NCBI GenBank assembly: GCA_030145245.1
Contig: JAQYWC010000017.1
Span: 62,001 to 126,000 of the forward strand
Origin: Desulfobacterium sp.
GTDB lineage: Bacteria > Desulfobacterota > Desulfobacteria > Desulfobacterales > Desulfobacteraceae
Direction of reading: 5' to 3'
Length of the DNA stretch: 64,000 nucleotides
Positions 25,938 through 34,893 of the stretch are shown piece by piece. Each line of letters begins with the position of its first letter. Within the stretch, counting starts at the first letter, position 1. Under the pieces are notes generated by a model. The model was given only the letters and a program-made list of their open reading frames with translations, had not been told where the DNA came from and searched no databases. The translations under genes were made by a program, and so were the position numbers.

Positions 25938-26531
25938 TTATCGTTTAATGCCGTTAAAAATGAGCTCCGTTATGTTCCTGGCCGTTTCGTCCGTGGATAC
26001 GGTTTCGTTGAAGATAGCCCTGTTCATGCACGAATGTTCGATGGTGCCGAAGATGGCGTTCCGGATATAGGCAACGGGAATTCCCTCCCTGATCTCCTTG
26101 TTCCGGATGCCCTCCTCTATGATGTCGATGATCACCCGGTTGAGAACCCGGACCAGGCGATAGGCTTCGCTCTGGAAGTATCCATCTGAGTTCCTCACCT
26201 CTAAAAGGATGATCCTGGCAAAGACCCGGTGGTTGGCATAGCGGTCGATGCAGGACCAGATCACCTTCTGGAGGCGGTTGATGGACCCGTCGATCCCCTT
26301 GAGATCCCGCTCAATCTGGACCAGGAACAGCTCGTAGTGCTCCTTGAGCACCTGGTGGAGGATGTCCCGCTTGTCCTTGAAGTACTTATAGATGAGCCCT
26401 TCGGTAACCCCGGCGGTTCCGGCGATCTCTGAGATGGTTATGGAGGCGAAGTTCCTGTCCTCCAGAAGCTGGCGCAGGGCGTTGATGATCTTTCGCTTTC
26501 CCGGTGGGGATGGATCTGCCTTCTTTGCCAT
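25938..26531 (-). CDS. TetR-family regulator of the acyl-CoA operon
   Basis: A 197-residue TetR protein with a canonical helix-turn-helix (FASITISEIAGTAGVTEGLIYKYFKDKRDIL, about 28-58) and a C-terminal ligand domain resembling fatty-acid-responsive members. It is first in the operon with acyl-CoA dehydrogenase, thiolase and ligase, so it probably represses that operon until an acyl-CoA is present. A candidate operator, AGTAAT-N8-ATTACT, lies 42 bases upstream. The ribosome site is weak. Confidence 0.87.
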   Translation of the reverse strand: MAKKADPSPPGKRKIINALRQLLEDRNFASITISEIAGTAGVTEGLIYKYFKDKRDILHQVLKEHYELFLVQIERDLKGIDGSINRLQKVIWSCIDRYANHRVFARIILLEVRNSDGYFQSEAYRLVRVLNRVIIDIIEEGIRNKEIREGIPVAYIRNAIFGTIEHSCMNRAIFNETVSTDETARNITELIFNGIKR

Positions 26532-26572
26532 GGCATGTTTCAGGTATGTAATATTTACCTGTCCTCTTCTTA

Positions 26573-26592
26573 AGTAATTATGCTTTATTACT
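26573..26592. promoter_or_regulatory. AGTAAT-N8-ATTACT inverted repeat upstream of tetR
   Basis: A perfect six-base inverted repeat lies 42 bases upstream of the tetR start. A related AGTAA-N3-TTACT palindrome at 26643-26655 suggests a repeated binding site for the encoded regulator. Confidence 0.4.
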
Positions 26593-26751
26593 GCATATTA
26601 TCGATAGAGATACATGATGTTGCCAAGTTTCTTGTTGTGGTGAGTAAGAATTACTTATGCCGCTGGCAGATGTCAAGAAAAAAAAATATTCCCCTGGGGA
26701 TCGGGCCGTGGCCTGGAATGTTTTCTTGTCTGGAAAATGGTTTTCATATAG

Positions 26752-26922
26752 CATGGATCTTATCCTAACCCGGACAAGCCAGAACCAAAGAGGTTTTTTG
26801 ATTCTCTTGCCAAAATAACACGAAAAGCAGAGCTATTGCTCTGGTCAGACCAATTGATACCGATACTTATAAAGAATGGTAAGGTCGGCATCATGTCATT
26901 TGACCGGTACGATAAAGCTTAA
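26752..26922 (+). pseudogene. Orphan C-terminal coding fragment, unknown family
   Basis: This 56-codon open stretch begins right after a stop codon and ends at TAA at 26920. Its translation is protein-like (ending LLLWSDQLIPILIKNGKVGI followed by MSFDRYDKA), yet it has no start codon or ribosome site. It looks like the 3' end of a deleted gene. It could also be chance. Confidence 0.3.
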
Positions 26923-26972
26923 AACAGGGAGTGGACCAACAGAATGTCAACGATTAACACGGGAACACACAG

Positions 26973-27479
26973 ATGAAAGTTACCATGGTCATGGCCATGA
27001 CCCTTGACGGGAAGATTGCAAGGGATGCCAACCACCCTGCCGACTGGACAGGGACAGAGGATAAAAAAAAGTTTGTTGAGATCACCCGGAGGGCAGGGGC
27101 GATGATCATGGGCTCCAGAACCTTTGACACCATCGGAAAGGTGCTGCCGGGCAGGAAAAACATTGTCATGACCCGGAACAAGGAGAGAAAGAGCTGCGGG
27201 GATCTCATTTTTACGGACAAGACACCGGCCCTTATTATAGAGGAACTTGCCCGCCAGGGATTTGAGGAGGTCGCCCTGATCGGCGGCACCGTCATCAACA
27301 CCCTTTTTGCCAAGGCCGGCCTCATTGACGAGATCTGCGTCACCGTGGTTCCCCTCCTGTTTGGCAGGGGACTCTCCCTGTTTGACCTGGAGATGGAGAC
27401 CCGGCTCGAGCTTGTGGATACCGAGATCATTGCGGACCACTCCCTTGTATTGCGGTACCGGGTCATAAAAAGATCCTGA
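26973..27479 (+). CDS. RibD C-terminal/dihydrofolate reductase-like protein
   Basis: A 168-residue single-domain protein of the DHFR/RibD_C fold. Motifs include VMAMTLDGKIARD at the start, MGSRTFDTIGKVLPGRKNIVMTR for NADPH binding, and VALIGGTVINTLFAKAGLIDEICVTVVPLLFGRG near 107-140. Such stand-alone proteins reduce pyrimidine-like or unknown substrates with NADPH; RibD itself has a deaminase domain, which is missing here. The gene is monocistronic and followed by a short interspersed repeat. Confidence 0.85.
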   Translation: MKVTMVMAMTLDGKIARDANHPADWTGTEDKKKFVEITRRAGAMIMGSRTFDTIGKVLPGRKNIVMTRNKERKSCGDLIFTDKTPALIIEELARQGFEEVALIGGTVINTLFAKAGLIDEICVTVVPLLFGRGLSLFDLEMETRLELVDTEIIADHSLVLRYRVIKRS

Positions 27480-27520
27480 TGAATGATAATTTTCCGCGCC
27501 AACGGGTGGAACAGATGGAC

Positions 27521-27575
27521 GGGGTCAGGATTGTTTTTAGAAAGGGCAATAAGCTAATAAGCTAAGCCTGACCCC
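27521..27575. repeat. Interspersed hairpin repeat ending in CCTGACCCC
   Basis: GGGGTCAGG (27521-27529) and CCTGACCCC (27567-27575) form perfect nine-base ends around an AT-rich interior containing AAGCTAATAAGCTAAG. The right half GCTAAGCCTGACCCC is identical to 61742-61756. This is a short non-coding mobile-type repeat (REP or MITE-like), and here may also act as a terminator. Confidence 0.65.
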
Positions 27576-27587
27576 ATTAAAAATGGA

Positions 27588-28283
27588 TCATCCGGTGGCC
27601 CCAAGGCGTCCATGGTGGGCTGTATTGATGAATTCGGAACGGACAAGCAGGGTTAATAATTCGCTGAATCCCCGGATCACCCGGTCCGGGTGCTGTTCCT
27701 GGAGCTGGGACAGGGGGTAGGCCCCGTAACCGGCGGCGCAGGTACGCATTCCCAGGGTTTTTCCCAGGGCCATGTCAAAGACGGAATCCCCAACCATCAG
27801 CGCCCTTTCGGGGGCAATGTCCAGTGTGCTGAGAATCCTGACACCCATGTCGGGAAAGGGTTTGGATCTTTCCACTTCATCTGCGCAGCAGGAGGCCTGG
27901 AAAAGGTGGGCGATGCCAAAGGCCGACAGGAGGGTGTCCAGGTTTTCCCGGCTCTCATTGGTTGCAATGGCCAGGGTGAATCCCCAGGAGCTGAGGGCCT
28001 GGAGGGTCGGCTCCACCCCGGGAAACAGGGCGGCGCACCGGGGGGCGGTGGTCCGGTATATATCCTTGTAACGGTCGCAGGCGTTGGCGACCCGGCCCTC
28101 TTCCAGTCCAACGCTTCTGAACATATCCTCCACGGACAGGGCGGTCATCTCTTCGCTCAAGAGGGTTTCATCAAGGGGCATTGAAAGTTCGTCCAGGGCC
28201 TGGATAAAGGTGGTCATGGTGGCTTTCTGGGTGTCTGCAAGGGTGCCGTCAAAATCAAAGATAACGGCATCGATGCCTGTCAT
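27588..28283 (-). CDS. HAD-family phosphatase (phosphoglycolate phosphatase-like)
   Basis: A 231-residue HAD hydrolase with all four motifs: nucleophile Asp in VIFDFDGTLADT near 6-17, Thr/Ser in LAIATNESRENL, Lys in ERSKPFPDMG, and the acidic pair in MVGDSVFDMALG. The alpha-helical cap between motifs I and II is that of the Gph/PGMB subgroup. It probably removes phosphate from a small metabolite; phosphoglycolate or a sugar phosphate are guesses. The start is uncertain: in-frame ATGs at 28322 and 28316 are alternatives, and none has a strong ribosome site. Confidence 0.85.
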   Translation of the reverse strand: MTGIDAVIFDFDGTLADTQKATMTTFIQALDELSMPLDETLLSEEMTALSVEDMFRSVGLEEGRVANACDRYKDIYRTTAPRCAALFPGVEPTLQALSSWGFTLAIATNESRENLDTLLSAFGIAHLFQASCCADEVERSKPFPDMGVRILSTLDIAPERALMVGDSVFDMALGKTLGMRTCAAGYGAYPLSQLQEQHPDRVIRGFSELLTLLVRSEFINTAHHGRLGATG

Positions 28284-28526
28284 AATTGAATAATGGTTCT
28301 TCAGGGGGGGAAGCATGCGCATCTCAACTGCAAATGGGTTTTACCTGATGTGATCACTAAACTATTTAGAAAAATCGGCAACAGGCGTTATGGTCTGATT
28401 AGACCGGGGTTAATACAGGATTCCATTTTCAGAGTCAATTAAAAAATCAACCCGGGTTTGAACGGGAATCTACCGGATATCTGTTACGGTTTGATCAGAG
28501 CGGTGTTGGGGGATGATGAGCGTGGG

Positions 28527-29345
28527 TTATTTTTGGTGCCAAAGGCCCCTGAGGGAGGAGCGCACCATGTGTTCAAAGCTGACGTTGCCAAGGGTGAACC
28601 ACCGCTCCAGCCGGTCGCATGAGGTCTTGAGTTCTTTTGTTATCCTGTGGGCGTCAACCCCCTTTTTGTGGAGGGCTTCAACCCTGCCGTGGAGCGCTTC
28701 CAGAAACGCGAGCTTTTTTTGGATCTTCTCTTTGCCCTTTTTCCAGGCCGGGCGGTGGGCGCAGAAGAGGGTGTCAAAGTCAAGGCCCATGACCCGTTTC
28801 AGGGACTCGATCTGGTCGATCATCTCTTCGTCCCGGCGAAAGTATTTGATCTGTTCCCCAAGAAAGAGATCCCCGGAAAACAGCCATCCCCTGTTCTTCT
28901 CCAGATATACGGTGTGATCCCGGGAGTGGCCCGGGGTGTGGATGGGGGTGAGTTCGAACCGCTCTGTCCGGATGGTTGCAGGATAGGGGAGGACGGTGCA
29001 GGGGGTGGAACGCCCCCACATGATATGCTGGTAGGGGCAGATGGGCGTTCGGGTACGCATCTTTTCCGCGGTAACGGGATGGCCCAGAACCGGGGCCCTG
29101 TGACGGGCTGCGATCAGGGCTGCGTTGCCGGAGTGGTCCTCGTGGTGGTGGGTGAGAACGATCCGGTTGACCGTCTTGTTTTCAAGAAAGGCCAGGGCAT
29201 ATTTTGCCATGTTGGATTGGCCAGTGTCCACCAGAAGCCCGTCAAAAAGGTACATGTGAACGCCCATGAAGGGTTTGCCAACCGGAGCGAATCCAAGATT
29301 AATAACCGCTATTTCTTGAAATTTCTCTATGGTTTTGGTATGCAA
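28527..29345 (-). CDS. MBL-fold metallo-hydrolase
   Basis: A 272-residue metallo-beta-lactamase-fold protein. The metal motif is THHHEDHSGN, followed by a His in HTPGHSRDHTVYL, an Asp in LFSGDLFLG and a late His in LFCAHRPAW. The C-terminal 90 residues form a helical region. It resembles glyoxalase II-like or LACTB2-like hydrolases acting on thioesters or nucleic acids; the substrate is unknown. I place the start at TTG 29345, which has GAGAGA close upstream, rather than at the TTG at 29387. It is divergent from nfnAB. Confidence 0.85.
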   Translation of the reverse strand: MHTKTIEKFQEIAVINLGFAPVGKPFMGVHMYLFDGLLVDTGQSNMAKYALAFLENKTVNRIVLTHHHEDHSGNAALIAARHRAPVLGHPVTAEKMRTRTPICPYQHIMWGRSTPCTVLPYPATIRTERFELTPIHTPGHSRDHTVYLEKNRGWLFSGDLFLGEQIKYFRRDEEMIDQIESLKRVMGLDFDTLFCAHRPAWKKGKEKIQKKLAFLEALHGRVEALHKKGVDAHRITKELKTSCDRLERWFTLGNVSFEHMVRSSLRGLWHQK

Positions 29346-29552
29346 GATTCTCTCTTTTGTTTTGTGTTGGTAACTGTTGTGGAACAATACACTTTTGGGG
29401 TAGGGTTATCAATATTTTGTCCTTGATTTTGTTAGTTTTTTCTGGTTATTGTCATTTACTAATAATGGTTCGTCCGAAAGGACAAGCTATTTTACCAGGA
29501 TGGGTATATAACGGGATATAGGGTATACAGGTATTTATATCAGGAGGTTAGA

Positions 29553-30380
29553 ATGTTTAAGATTGTAAATCGGGAAGAGATGGCGCAAGGTACCATCATC
29601 CTCAACGAGATTGAGGCGCCGCGTATTGCCCGAAAAGCCAAACCGGGTCAGTTTGTTATTCTTCAGTCCAATGAAAAGGGTGAGCGAATCCCCCTTACCA
29701 TGGCTGATGTCGATCCGGATAAAGGAACCATAACCATCATCTACATGGTGGTTGGTAAGTCCACAGCCTCTTTTGGAAAGATGGCAGTGGGTGAAGAATA
29801 TTTTGCAGTGATCGGTCCCCTTGGCAAGGCCACCCATATCGAGAAACGGGGAAAAGTTGTCTGTGTCGGCGGCGGAACCGGCATTGCCGTTCTCCATCCC
29901 ATCACCCGGGGCCTTAAAGAGGCGGGCAACCATGTGACCACCATCCTCGGGTCCAGGAACAAGGATCTTCTCATCCTGGAAGACAAGATGTCAAAGGCGT
30001 CTGATACCCTTCATATCTGTACAGATGACGGATCCAAGGGCCACCATGGCTTTGTTACGGATGTGCTCAAGGATGTTCTTGAAAAAGAGGATATCAGCCT
30101 GGTCGTTGCCATCGGTCCCGTACCCATGATGAAGTTTGTCTCTGCCATCACCAAGGAGAAGGGGGTTGAAACCCTGGTCAGCCTTAACCCCATTATGGTT
30201 GACGGAACCGGAATGTGCGGCGGCTGCCGTGTGTCCGTGGGCGGAGAGACAAAATTTGCCTGTGTTGACGGTCCTGAATTTGACGGCCACAAGGTTGATT
30301 ATGATGAGCTCTCCAATCGTCTCAGGGCCTACCTGGATGATGAGAAAAAGAGTGTTGATGATTCTGAGAAGAACGCCTAG
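29553..30380 (+). CDS. nfnA: NADH-dependent ferredoxin:NADP+ oxidoreductase, small subunit
   Basis: A 275-residue ferredoxin-NADP reductase-type flavoprotein with an FAD domain (about 1-95) and an NAD-binding domain beginning VVCVGGGTGIAVLHPI. A C-terminal [2Fe-2S] site is formed by DGTGMCGGCRVSVGGETKFACVDGPEFDGH. Together with NfnB it makes the electron-bifurcating transhydrogenase that couples NADPH, NADH and ferredoxin, common in anaerobes; the same pair is also known as sulfide dehydrogenase SudBA. The ATG has AGGAGG upstream. The large subunit follows after 21 bases. Confidence 0.93.
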   Translation: MFKIVNREEMAQGTIILNEIEAPRIARKAKPGQFVILQSNEKGERIPLTMADVDPDKGTITIIYMVVGKSTASFGKMAVGEEYFAVIGPLGKATHIEKRGKVVCVGGGTGIAVLHPITRGLKEAGNHVTTILGSRNKDLLILEDKMSKASDTLHICTDDGSKGHHGFVTDVLKDVLEKEDISLVVAIGPVPMMKFVSAITKEKGVETLVSLNPIMVDGTGMCGGCRVSVGGETKFACVDGPEFDGHKVDYDELSNRLRAYLDDEKKSVDDSEKNA

Positions 30381-30401
30381 TTCTGATATACGGAGGATGT
30401 A

Positions 30402-31811
30402 ATGGCTGGTAAAGATAAAAAGATAAAGGTGCCAAGAGCGACAATGCCTGAGCAGGCACCTGAGGTCAGACGACGTAATTTTATGGAAGTGCCCCTGGGG
30501 CTGACCGATGAGATGGCAATGACAGAAGCGGCACGCTGCCTTCAGTGCAAGAAACCCGCCTGTGTGGAGGGGTGTCCTGTTTCTGTTGATATACCCGGTT
30601 TTATTCAGAAGATCGCCGATGGTGACTTTTCCGGTGCCATCGAACGGCTCTGGGATAAGAACGCCCTTCCTGCCGTGTGCGGCAGGGTGTGCCCCCAGGA
30701 GATCCAGTGCGAAGGAAATTGTATCCTGGGCAAGAAGGGCTCTTCCGTTGCCATCGGCTACCTTGAGCGGTTTGCCGCGGACAAGGCGAGGGAGCTGGGG
30801 ACCGGCGCTCTTCCTAAGGTTGCAGAGAAGACCGGGAAAAAAGTGGCGGTCATCGGTTCCGGGCCCTCCGGCCTCACCGTGGCCGGCGACCTTGTGGTCA
30901 AGGGCCATGATGTGACGATCTTTGAGGCGTTTCATCAGACGGGCGGTGTTCTTGTCTACGGTATTCCTGAGTTCAGGCTTCCCAAGGATATTGTTGCTGC
31001 CGAGGTTGCCACCCTTGAGAAACTGGGTGTCAAGATTGAGCTCAACAGCGTCGTTGGAAGCACCGTCACCATTGACGAGCTTTTCGAGGAGGGATTTGAT
31101 GCGGCATATGTGGGTGTTGGCGCAGGACTGCCCCGTTTCATGAACCTTCCGGGCGAGAACCTCATTGGCGTGTTTTCCGCCAACGAGTACTTAACCCGTG
31201 CCAACCTCATGAAGGCCTACCTCTTTCCCGAGTATGACACCCCCATTGCAAGGGGCAAGAACGTGGTGGTCCTCGGTGCCGGTAACGTTGCCATGGATGC
31301 TGCACGAACCGCCATGCGCCTGGGTGCCGATTCGGTAAAAGTGGTTTACCGGCGCTCCAGGGAGGAGATGCCTGCAAGGGCTGAAGAGCTCCACCATGCG
31401 GAGCAGGAGGGGATCGAGTTTGTCCTGCTGACCAACCCGACCCAGTTCTTCGGCAATGACGAGGGACGTCTCACTGGCATGGAATGCCTGAAGATGGAGC
31501 TTGGCGAGCCGGATGAGTCCGGCAGAAGACGTCCGGTTGCCATCGAGGGATCCGAGTACCGGATCGACTGCGATCTGGTCGTTGTCTCTGTTGGTGCAAA
31601 GGCAAATCCCCTGCTCACCAACTCGACTCCGGATATCGACCTGAACCGCTGGGGCAACATTGTTGCTGACCCTGCGACGGGCAAGACATCCAAGAAGGCT
31701 GTCTGGGCCGGCGGTGATATCGCAACCGGCATGGCAACTGTAATTCTTGCCATGGGTGCAGGCCGGGACGCTGCCAATTCGATACACGACTACCTGACCA
31801 TCGGCTGGTAG
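30402..31811 (+). CDS. nfnB: NADH-dependent ferredoxin:NADP+ oxidoreductase, large subunit
   Basis: A 469-residue protein of the glutamate synthase small-subunit/NfnB family. N-terminal cysteine motifs CLQCKKPACVEGCP (about 46-59) and CGRVCPQEIQCEGNC (about 93-107) hold two [4Fe-4S] clusters. An FAD Rossmann motif VAVIGSGPSGLT lies near 149-160 and an NADPH motif VVVLGAGNVAMDAART near 284-299. It carries the bifurcating FAD of NfnAB. It could be mistaken for GltD, but pairing with NfnA and the absence of gltB settle it. GGAGG precedes the ATG. Confidence 0.93.
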   Translation: MAGKDKKIKVPRATMPEQAPEVRRRNFMEVPLGLTDEMAMTEAARCLQCKKPACVEGCPVSVDIPGFIQKIADGDFSGAIERLWDKNALPAVCGRVCPQEIQCEGNCILGKKGSSVAIGYLERFAADKARELGTGALPKVAEKTGKKVAVIGSGPSGLTVAGDLVVKGHDVTIFEAFHQTGGVLVYGIPEFRLPKDIVAAEVATLEKLGVKIELNSVVGSTVTIDELFEEGFDAAYVGVGAGLPRFMNLPGENLIGVFSANEYLTRANLMKAYLFPEYDTPIARGKNVVVLGAGNVAMDAARTAMRLGADSVKVVYRRSREEMPARAEELHHAEQEGIEFVLLTNPTQFFGNDEGRLTGMECLKMELGEPDESGRRRPVAIEGSEYRIDCDLVVVSVGAKANPLLTNSTPDIDLNRWGNIVADPATGKTSKKAVWAGGDIATGMATVILAMGAGRDAANSIHDYLTIGW

Positions 31812-32035
31812 TTTTAGATAGTTTTTAGTTTTTACAAGGGGAGTAAGGGTCGGATTTAATTTTAAGACTTGCCGTCTTCCGGCTCTTCCCCCTTCCTTCC
31901 TTTGCCTTGATACCCATAAAAATAGCAGGGTGCGAAAATACAGGTCTGATCCATGGCATGGAAAGGGCCGGAAGGCGGAGGGGCGTGCTGGCACCTGTCC
32001 CAAGCGTTCAGGACCGGTACCAACCGTTATGGGCG

Positions 32036-32224
32036 CTAATCTTCCTTGATGAAAATCTTGTGATCCACCAGGGAAAGCGCATGTATATGTCCTTTAATGA
32101 ATTTCTGGTCGCCAAAAATGCTGATGAGGCGGATGCCTCCCTCTTCGGGCTGTACCAGGTCAACTGATTCCATGATCAGGCTTTCTCTCTCTTCGTTTAG
32201 CATATAGGCATTTGCTTCACACAT
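32036..32224 (-). CDS. CooT-family nickel-binding protein
   Basis: A 62-residue protein starting Met-Cys, followed by a small beta-barrel sequence (VDLVQPEEGGIRLISIFGDQ, then FIKGHIHALSLVDHKIFI). CooT binds one Ni(II) per dimer through Cys2 and takes part in nickel delivery to CO dehydrogenase; the wider family occurs in many anaerobes. The start overlaps the end of the DUF3842 gene by eight bases, so translation is coupled. AGGAG lies seven bases before the ATG. Confidence 0.8.
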   Translation of the reverse strand: MCEANAYMLNEERESLIMESVDLVQPEEGGIRLISIFGDQKFIKGHIHALSLVDHKIFIKED

Positions 32225-32672
32225 TGTTTTGCTCCTTGTTCTCTGGTTGGAAATCCTTCAGGTGTGCGTCAATAAGTTCATCCACAAGCCGTGGCAGCGG
32301 CGTTGACGGGAGTCCCACGATTTCGAGGTTCTCCTGGGTCAGGGGAATCAGGATCTTTTTTGCCCCGGACAGTGAGATGGCTTCAGCCATTTCCAAGGTG
32401 AGTTCGCCCATCATGGAGTGGGGCATGATGATGCCCACCGTTCCGATGATCAGGTCCGCCGTTCTCACGGTCTGGACAATGGCGTTGGCGCCGGATGCGC
32501 CCCTGTTGGCCCTGGATTTCAGCATCTGGGCAGTTGCAATGGCATTGGTGCCAAGGGCCAGTACCTCGATGCTCTCTCCAAAACGCTCCTTCAGCTTTCT
32601 GATGACGGTTGAGCCTATTCCACCACCCTGGCCGTCTATTACGCATATTTTGCACATTCTCGTAGGTTTCAT
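32217..32672 (-). CDS. DUF3842 family protein
   Basis: A 151-residue protein with an N-terminal nucleotide-binding-like glycine stretch (ICVIDGQGGGIGSTVIRKLKERFG, about 9-32), then LALGTNAIATAQMLKSRANRGASGANAI and a C-terminal NLEIVGLPSTPLPRLVDELI. It matches DUF3842, a family of unknown function in anaerobes. The Rossmann-like start suggests a cofactor or nucleotide pocket. Overlap with the CooT-like gene suggests joint function, perhaps in nickel or C1 enzyme maturation, but this is inference. AAGGAA precedes the ATG. Confidence 0.8.
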   Translation of the reverse strand: MKPTRMCKICVIDGQGGGIGSTVIRKLKERFGESIEVLALGTNAIATAQMLKSRANRGASGANAIVQTVRTADLIIGTVGIIMPHSMMGELTLEMAEAISLSGAKKILIPLTQENLEIVGLPSTPLPRLVDELIDAHLKDFQPENKEQNNV

Positions 32673-32714
32673 GATGTTTCCTTAGCCGGGTTAAATGGTT
32701 TTGTCAAGACATGG

Positions 32715-33347
32715 CTAGGGCATAGGAAAAAAAATGTGGGTGCCCTGCTTTGCCTTAAGGTTTGAACACGGTGTTTCCCTGGCAAGGGAATGGGTAAAGC
32801 CCTGCATTCCCTTTGCCATGAGCTGGTTATGGTTTTTACTGAAGTATCCCTTTAAAAACGGTGACAAAAGCGTCATCCAGGGGGTGGCGGTTCGCACATC
32901 CAGGGCAAAAATCCCCCTGGTTCCCTGTCGGTTCGCCTGGATACGACAGGTGCAGGTCCCTTCGATATCTCCATGTATGTCAGCTGAGATGGAGGCATGG
33001 GGGGTTGTCTCCCGGATTACGGCGTGGATGTCAAGGTGGTAGGGCAGGTGACCCTTCCACCGTGTCTTATATCGTTTGCCCGCCATGACAACGGGAAGAT
33101 CATCAACAGAACCTTTGACCTCCAGCCCTTTCCACCATTGGGGCCACTCGTCCACATGGACCATTTTGTCCCACACCTGTTCCACAGGCGCTTCAACCAT
33201 CCACTCCTCTTTAAATCGGTAGCGCAGCCATTGATTCACCCAAGAAACCACCCGGTCTGTTTGCCCCATTACCACCTGTCCTGTAAAATGCCGTTCATTA
33301 TTAATGAATTTTTGTTCAAATATTTGCACATTAACACAAGCCCCCAT
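32715..33347 (-). CDS. SRPBCC-family (polyketide cyclase/START-like) protein
   Basis: A 210-residue protein whose central part starts YRFKEEWMVEAPVEQVWDKMVHVDEWPQWWKGLEV, a typical SRPBCC opening in which a hydrophobic ligand cavity forms. The rest shows alternating strands and a last helix (SKNHNQLMAKGMQGFTHSLA). Function is unknown; relatives bind lipids or aromatic compounds. The start at 33347 has AGGATGAA upstream; an ATG at 33269 would also keep the domain whole. Confidence 0.75.
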   Translation of the reverse strand: MGACVNVQIFEQKFINNERHFTGQVVMGQTDRVVSWVNQWLRYRFKEEWMVEAPVEQVWDKMVHVDEWPQWWKGLEVKGSVDDLPVVMAGKRYKTRWKGHLPYHLDIHAVIRETTPHASISADIHGDIEGTCTCRIQANRQGTRGIFALDVRTATPWMTLLSPFLKGYFSKNHNQLMAKGMQGFTHSLARETPCSNLKAKQGTHIFFPMP

Positions 33348-33513
33348 TTCATCCTAGGTTTTTATTAAAGGTCAGGATTCCTGGAATAGCACAACCCATG
33401 GAGATCGAGTCCGTTTTGATGGAAAAAGGCTTGCTTAAACTGGCCGATCGTGTATATCCTGAAGGGTTTGTAAAAAAAATACTATATATAAATGAAATCA
33501 CAGGTAATGTACT

Positions 33514-34893
33514 ATGGATTACGATGTCATTGTTGTTGGGGGAGGGCCTGCCGGGCTTTTTTCTGCATTCCACCTGGTAGAGAATTCCGACTTAAGGGTT
33601 CTCATGATCGAAGAGGGACGCAGCCCGCTGGCCCGCAAATGTCCCAACCACAACCTTCAGAAGTGCGTCAGTTGTGACCCGTGCAACATCCTCGCAGGGA
33701 TCGGCGGTGCCGGCCTTTATTCCGACGGAAAGCTCAACTTTATTCCCCGGCTCGGCAAGACCGATCTCACCCAGTTCATGTCCCTTACCCAGGCCCAGGA
33801 ACTCATTGATGAAACCGAGGGCATCTTTACCCGGTTCGGCATGGACGGTCCTGTATATCCCACCAACATGGCCGAGGCAAAGCAGATCCGAAAAGAGGCG
33901 AAACGCTACGGCATCGACCTGCTGCTGATCAAGCAGAAGCACCTGGGCAGCGACAATCTTCCCGGTTATATCGCGGGAATGGCCGAGTACATCGAGTCCA
34001 AGGGACTGACCATTAAAACCCGGGAGGCCGTGGAGGAGATCACCGAACAGGATGGACGGGTCACGGGCGTTATCACGGACAAGGGGAGCTACACCGCTCC
34101 CAACGTGATCCTGGCACCCGGCCGCATCGGCGCGAACTGGGTCTCGACCCTTGCCCAGAAGCATAAGATCAATGTCTCCCAAAGGGGGATCGAGGTGGGG
34201 GTTCGCGTGGAGGTCCACAACGACATCATGGACGATCTGTGCAATGTGATCTACGATCCCACTTTTTTTGTCCAGACTCCGACCTATGACGACCAGACCC
34301 GGACCTTCTGCACCAACCAGGGGGGATTTATATCTCTTGAAAATTACAAGGAGTTTGTCTGCGTAAACGGCCATGCCTACTCCGGTAAGAAATCCCGGAA
34401 TACCAATTTCGCCTTTCTTTCCAAGGTGGTCCTGACCGAGCCTGTCACGGACAACCAGGCCTATGGGGAGTCCATTGGCCGGCTGGCCACCATCATCGGC
34501 GGGGGCAAACCCATTCTCCAGCGTTTCGGCGACCTGAAGCGCGGCCGCCGGTCCACCTGGAACAGGATCAGCAAGGGCTATATTGAGCCCACCATGACTA
34601 ATGTGGTTTGCGGCGACATTGCCATGGCCCTTCCCGGGCGGATCATCTGCAACCTCATCGAGGGGCTTGAAGCACTGAACCAGGTGGTTCCCGGGGTCTC
34701 CAACGATGAAACCCTGCTCTACGCGCCGGAGATCAAGTTTTTTGCCACCCAGATCGAGACCGACAACGATCTTGAGACCTCTGTCAGGGGAATGTTTGTT
34801 GCCGGAGACGGACCCGGCGTTGCCGGAAATATCGTGTCCGCGGCGGCCACGGGGCTGATCCCTGCAAAGCGTATCCTGGCCGGGCTCCATTAA
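33514..34893 (+). CDS. FAD-dependent dehydrogenase (COG2509 type)
   Basis: A 459-residue flavoprotein with an N-terminal FAD motif (VIVVGGGPAGLFSAFHL, about 5-21) and a Cys-containing insert CPNHNLQKCVSCDPCNILAGIGGAG (about 43-67), a hallmark of the COG2509 family. The C-terminal MFVAGDGPGVAGNIVSAAATG completes the FAD site. These proteins often sit near thiol or anaerobic metabolism genes, but their substrate is unknown. The ribosome site is weak. It appears monocistronic. Confidence 0.85.
   Translation: MDYDVIVVGGGPAGLFSAFHLVENSDLRVLMIEEGRSPLARKCPNHNLQKCVSCDPCNILAGIGGAGLYSDGKLNFIPRLGKTDLTQFMSLTQAQELIDETEGIFTRFGMDGPVYPTNMAEAKQIRKEAKRYGIDLLLIKQKHLGSDNLPGYIAGMAEYIESKGLTIKTREAVEEITEQDGRVTGVITDKGSYTAPNVILAPGRIGANWVSTLAQKHKINVSQRGIEVGVRVEVHNDIMDDLCNVIYDPTFFVQTPTYDDQTRTFCTNQGGFISLENYKEFVCVNGHAYSGKKSRNTNFAFLSKVVLTEPVTDNQAYGESIGRLATIIGGGKPILQRFGDLKRGRRSTWNRISKGYIEPTMTNVVCGDIAMALPGRIICNLIEGLEALNQVVPGVSNDETLLYAPEIKFFATQIETDNDLETSVRGMFVAGDGPGVAGNIVSAAATGLIPAKRILAGLH

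Larger units (their letters stand above)
26532..26972. other. Intergenic control region with palindromes
   Basis: This 441-base divergent gap holds the promoter and probable operators for the tetR operon, and an orphan coding fragment near its right end (listed separately). A second AGTAA-N3-TTACT palindrome lies at 26643-26655, and AGGTA-N9-TACCT at about 26551-26569. Confidence 0.5.

Noticed and set aside
33398-33580. Small ORF of 60 codons before the FAD dehydrogenase
   Set aside because: It overlaps the dehydrogenase in another frame, has no ribosome site and shows no protein-like pattern; it is most likely leader DNA.
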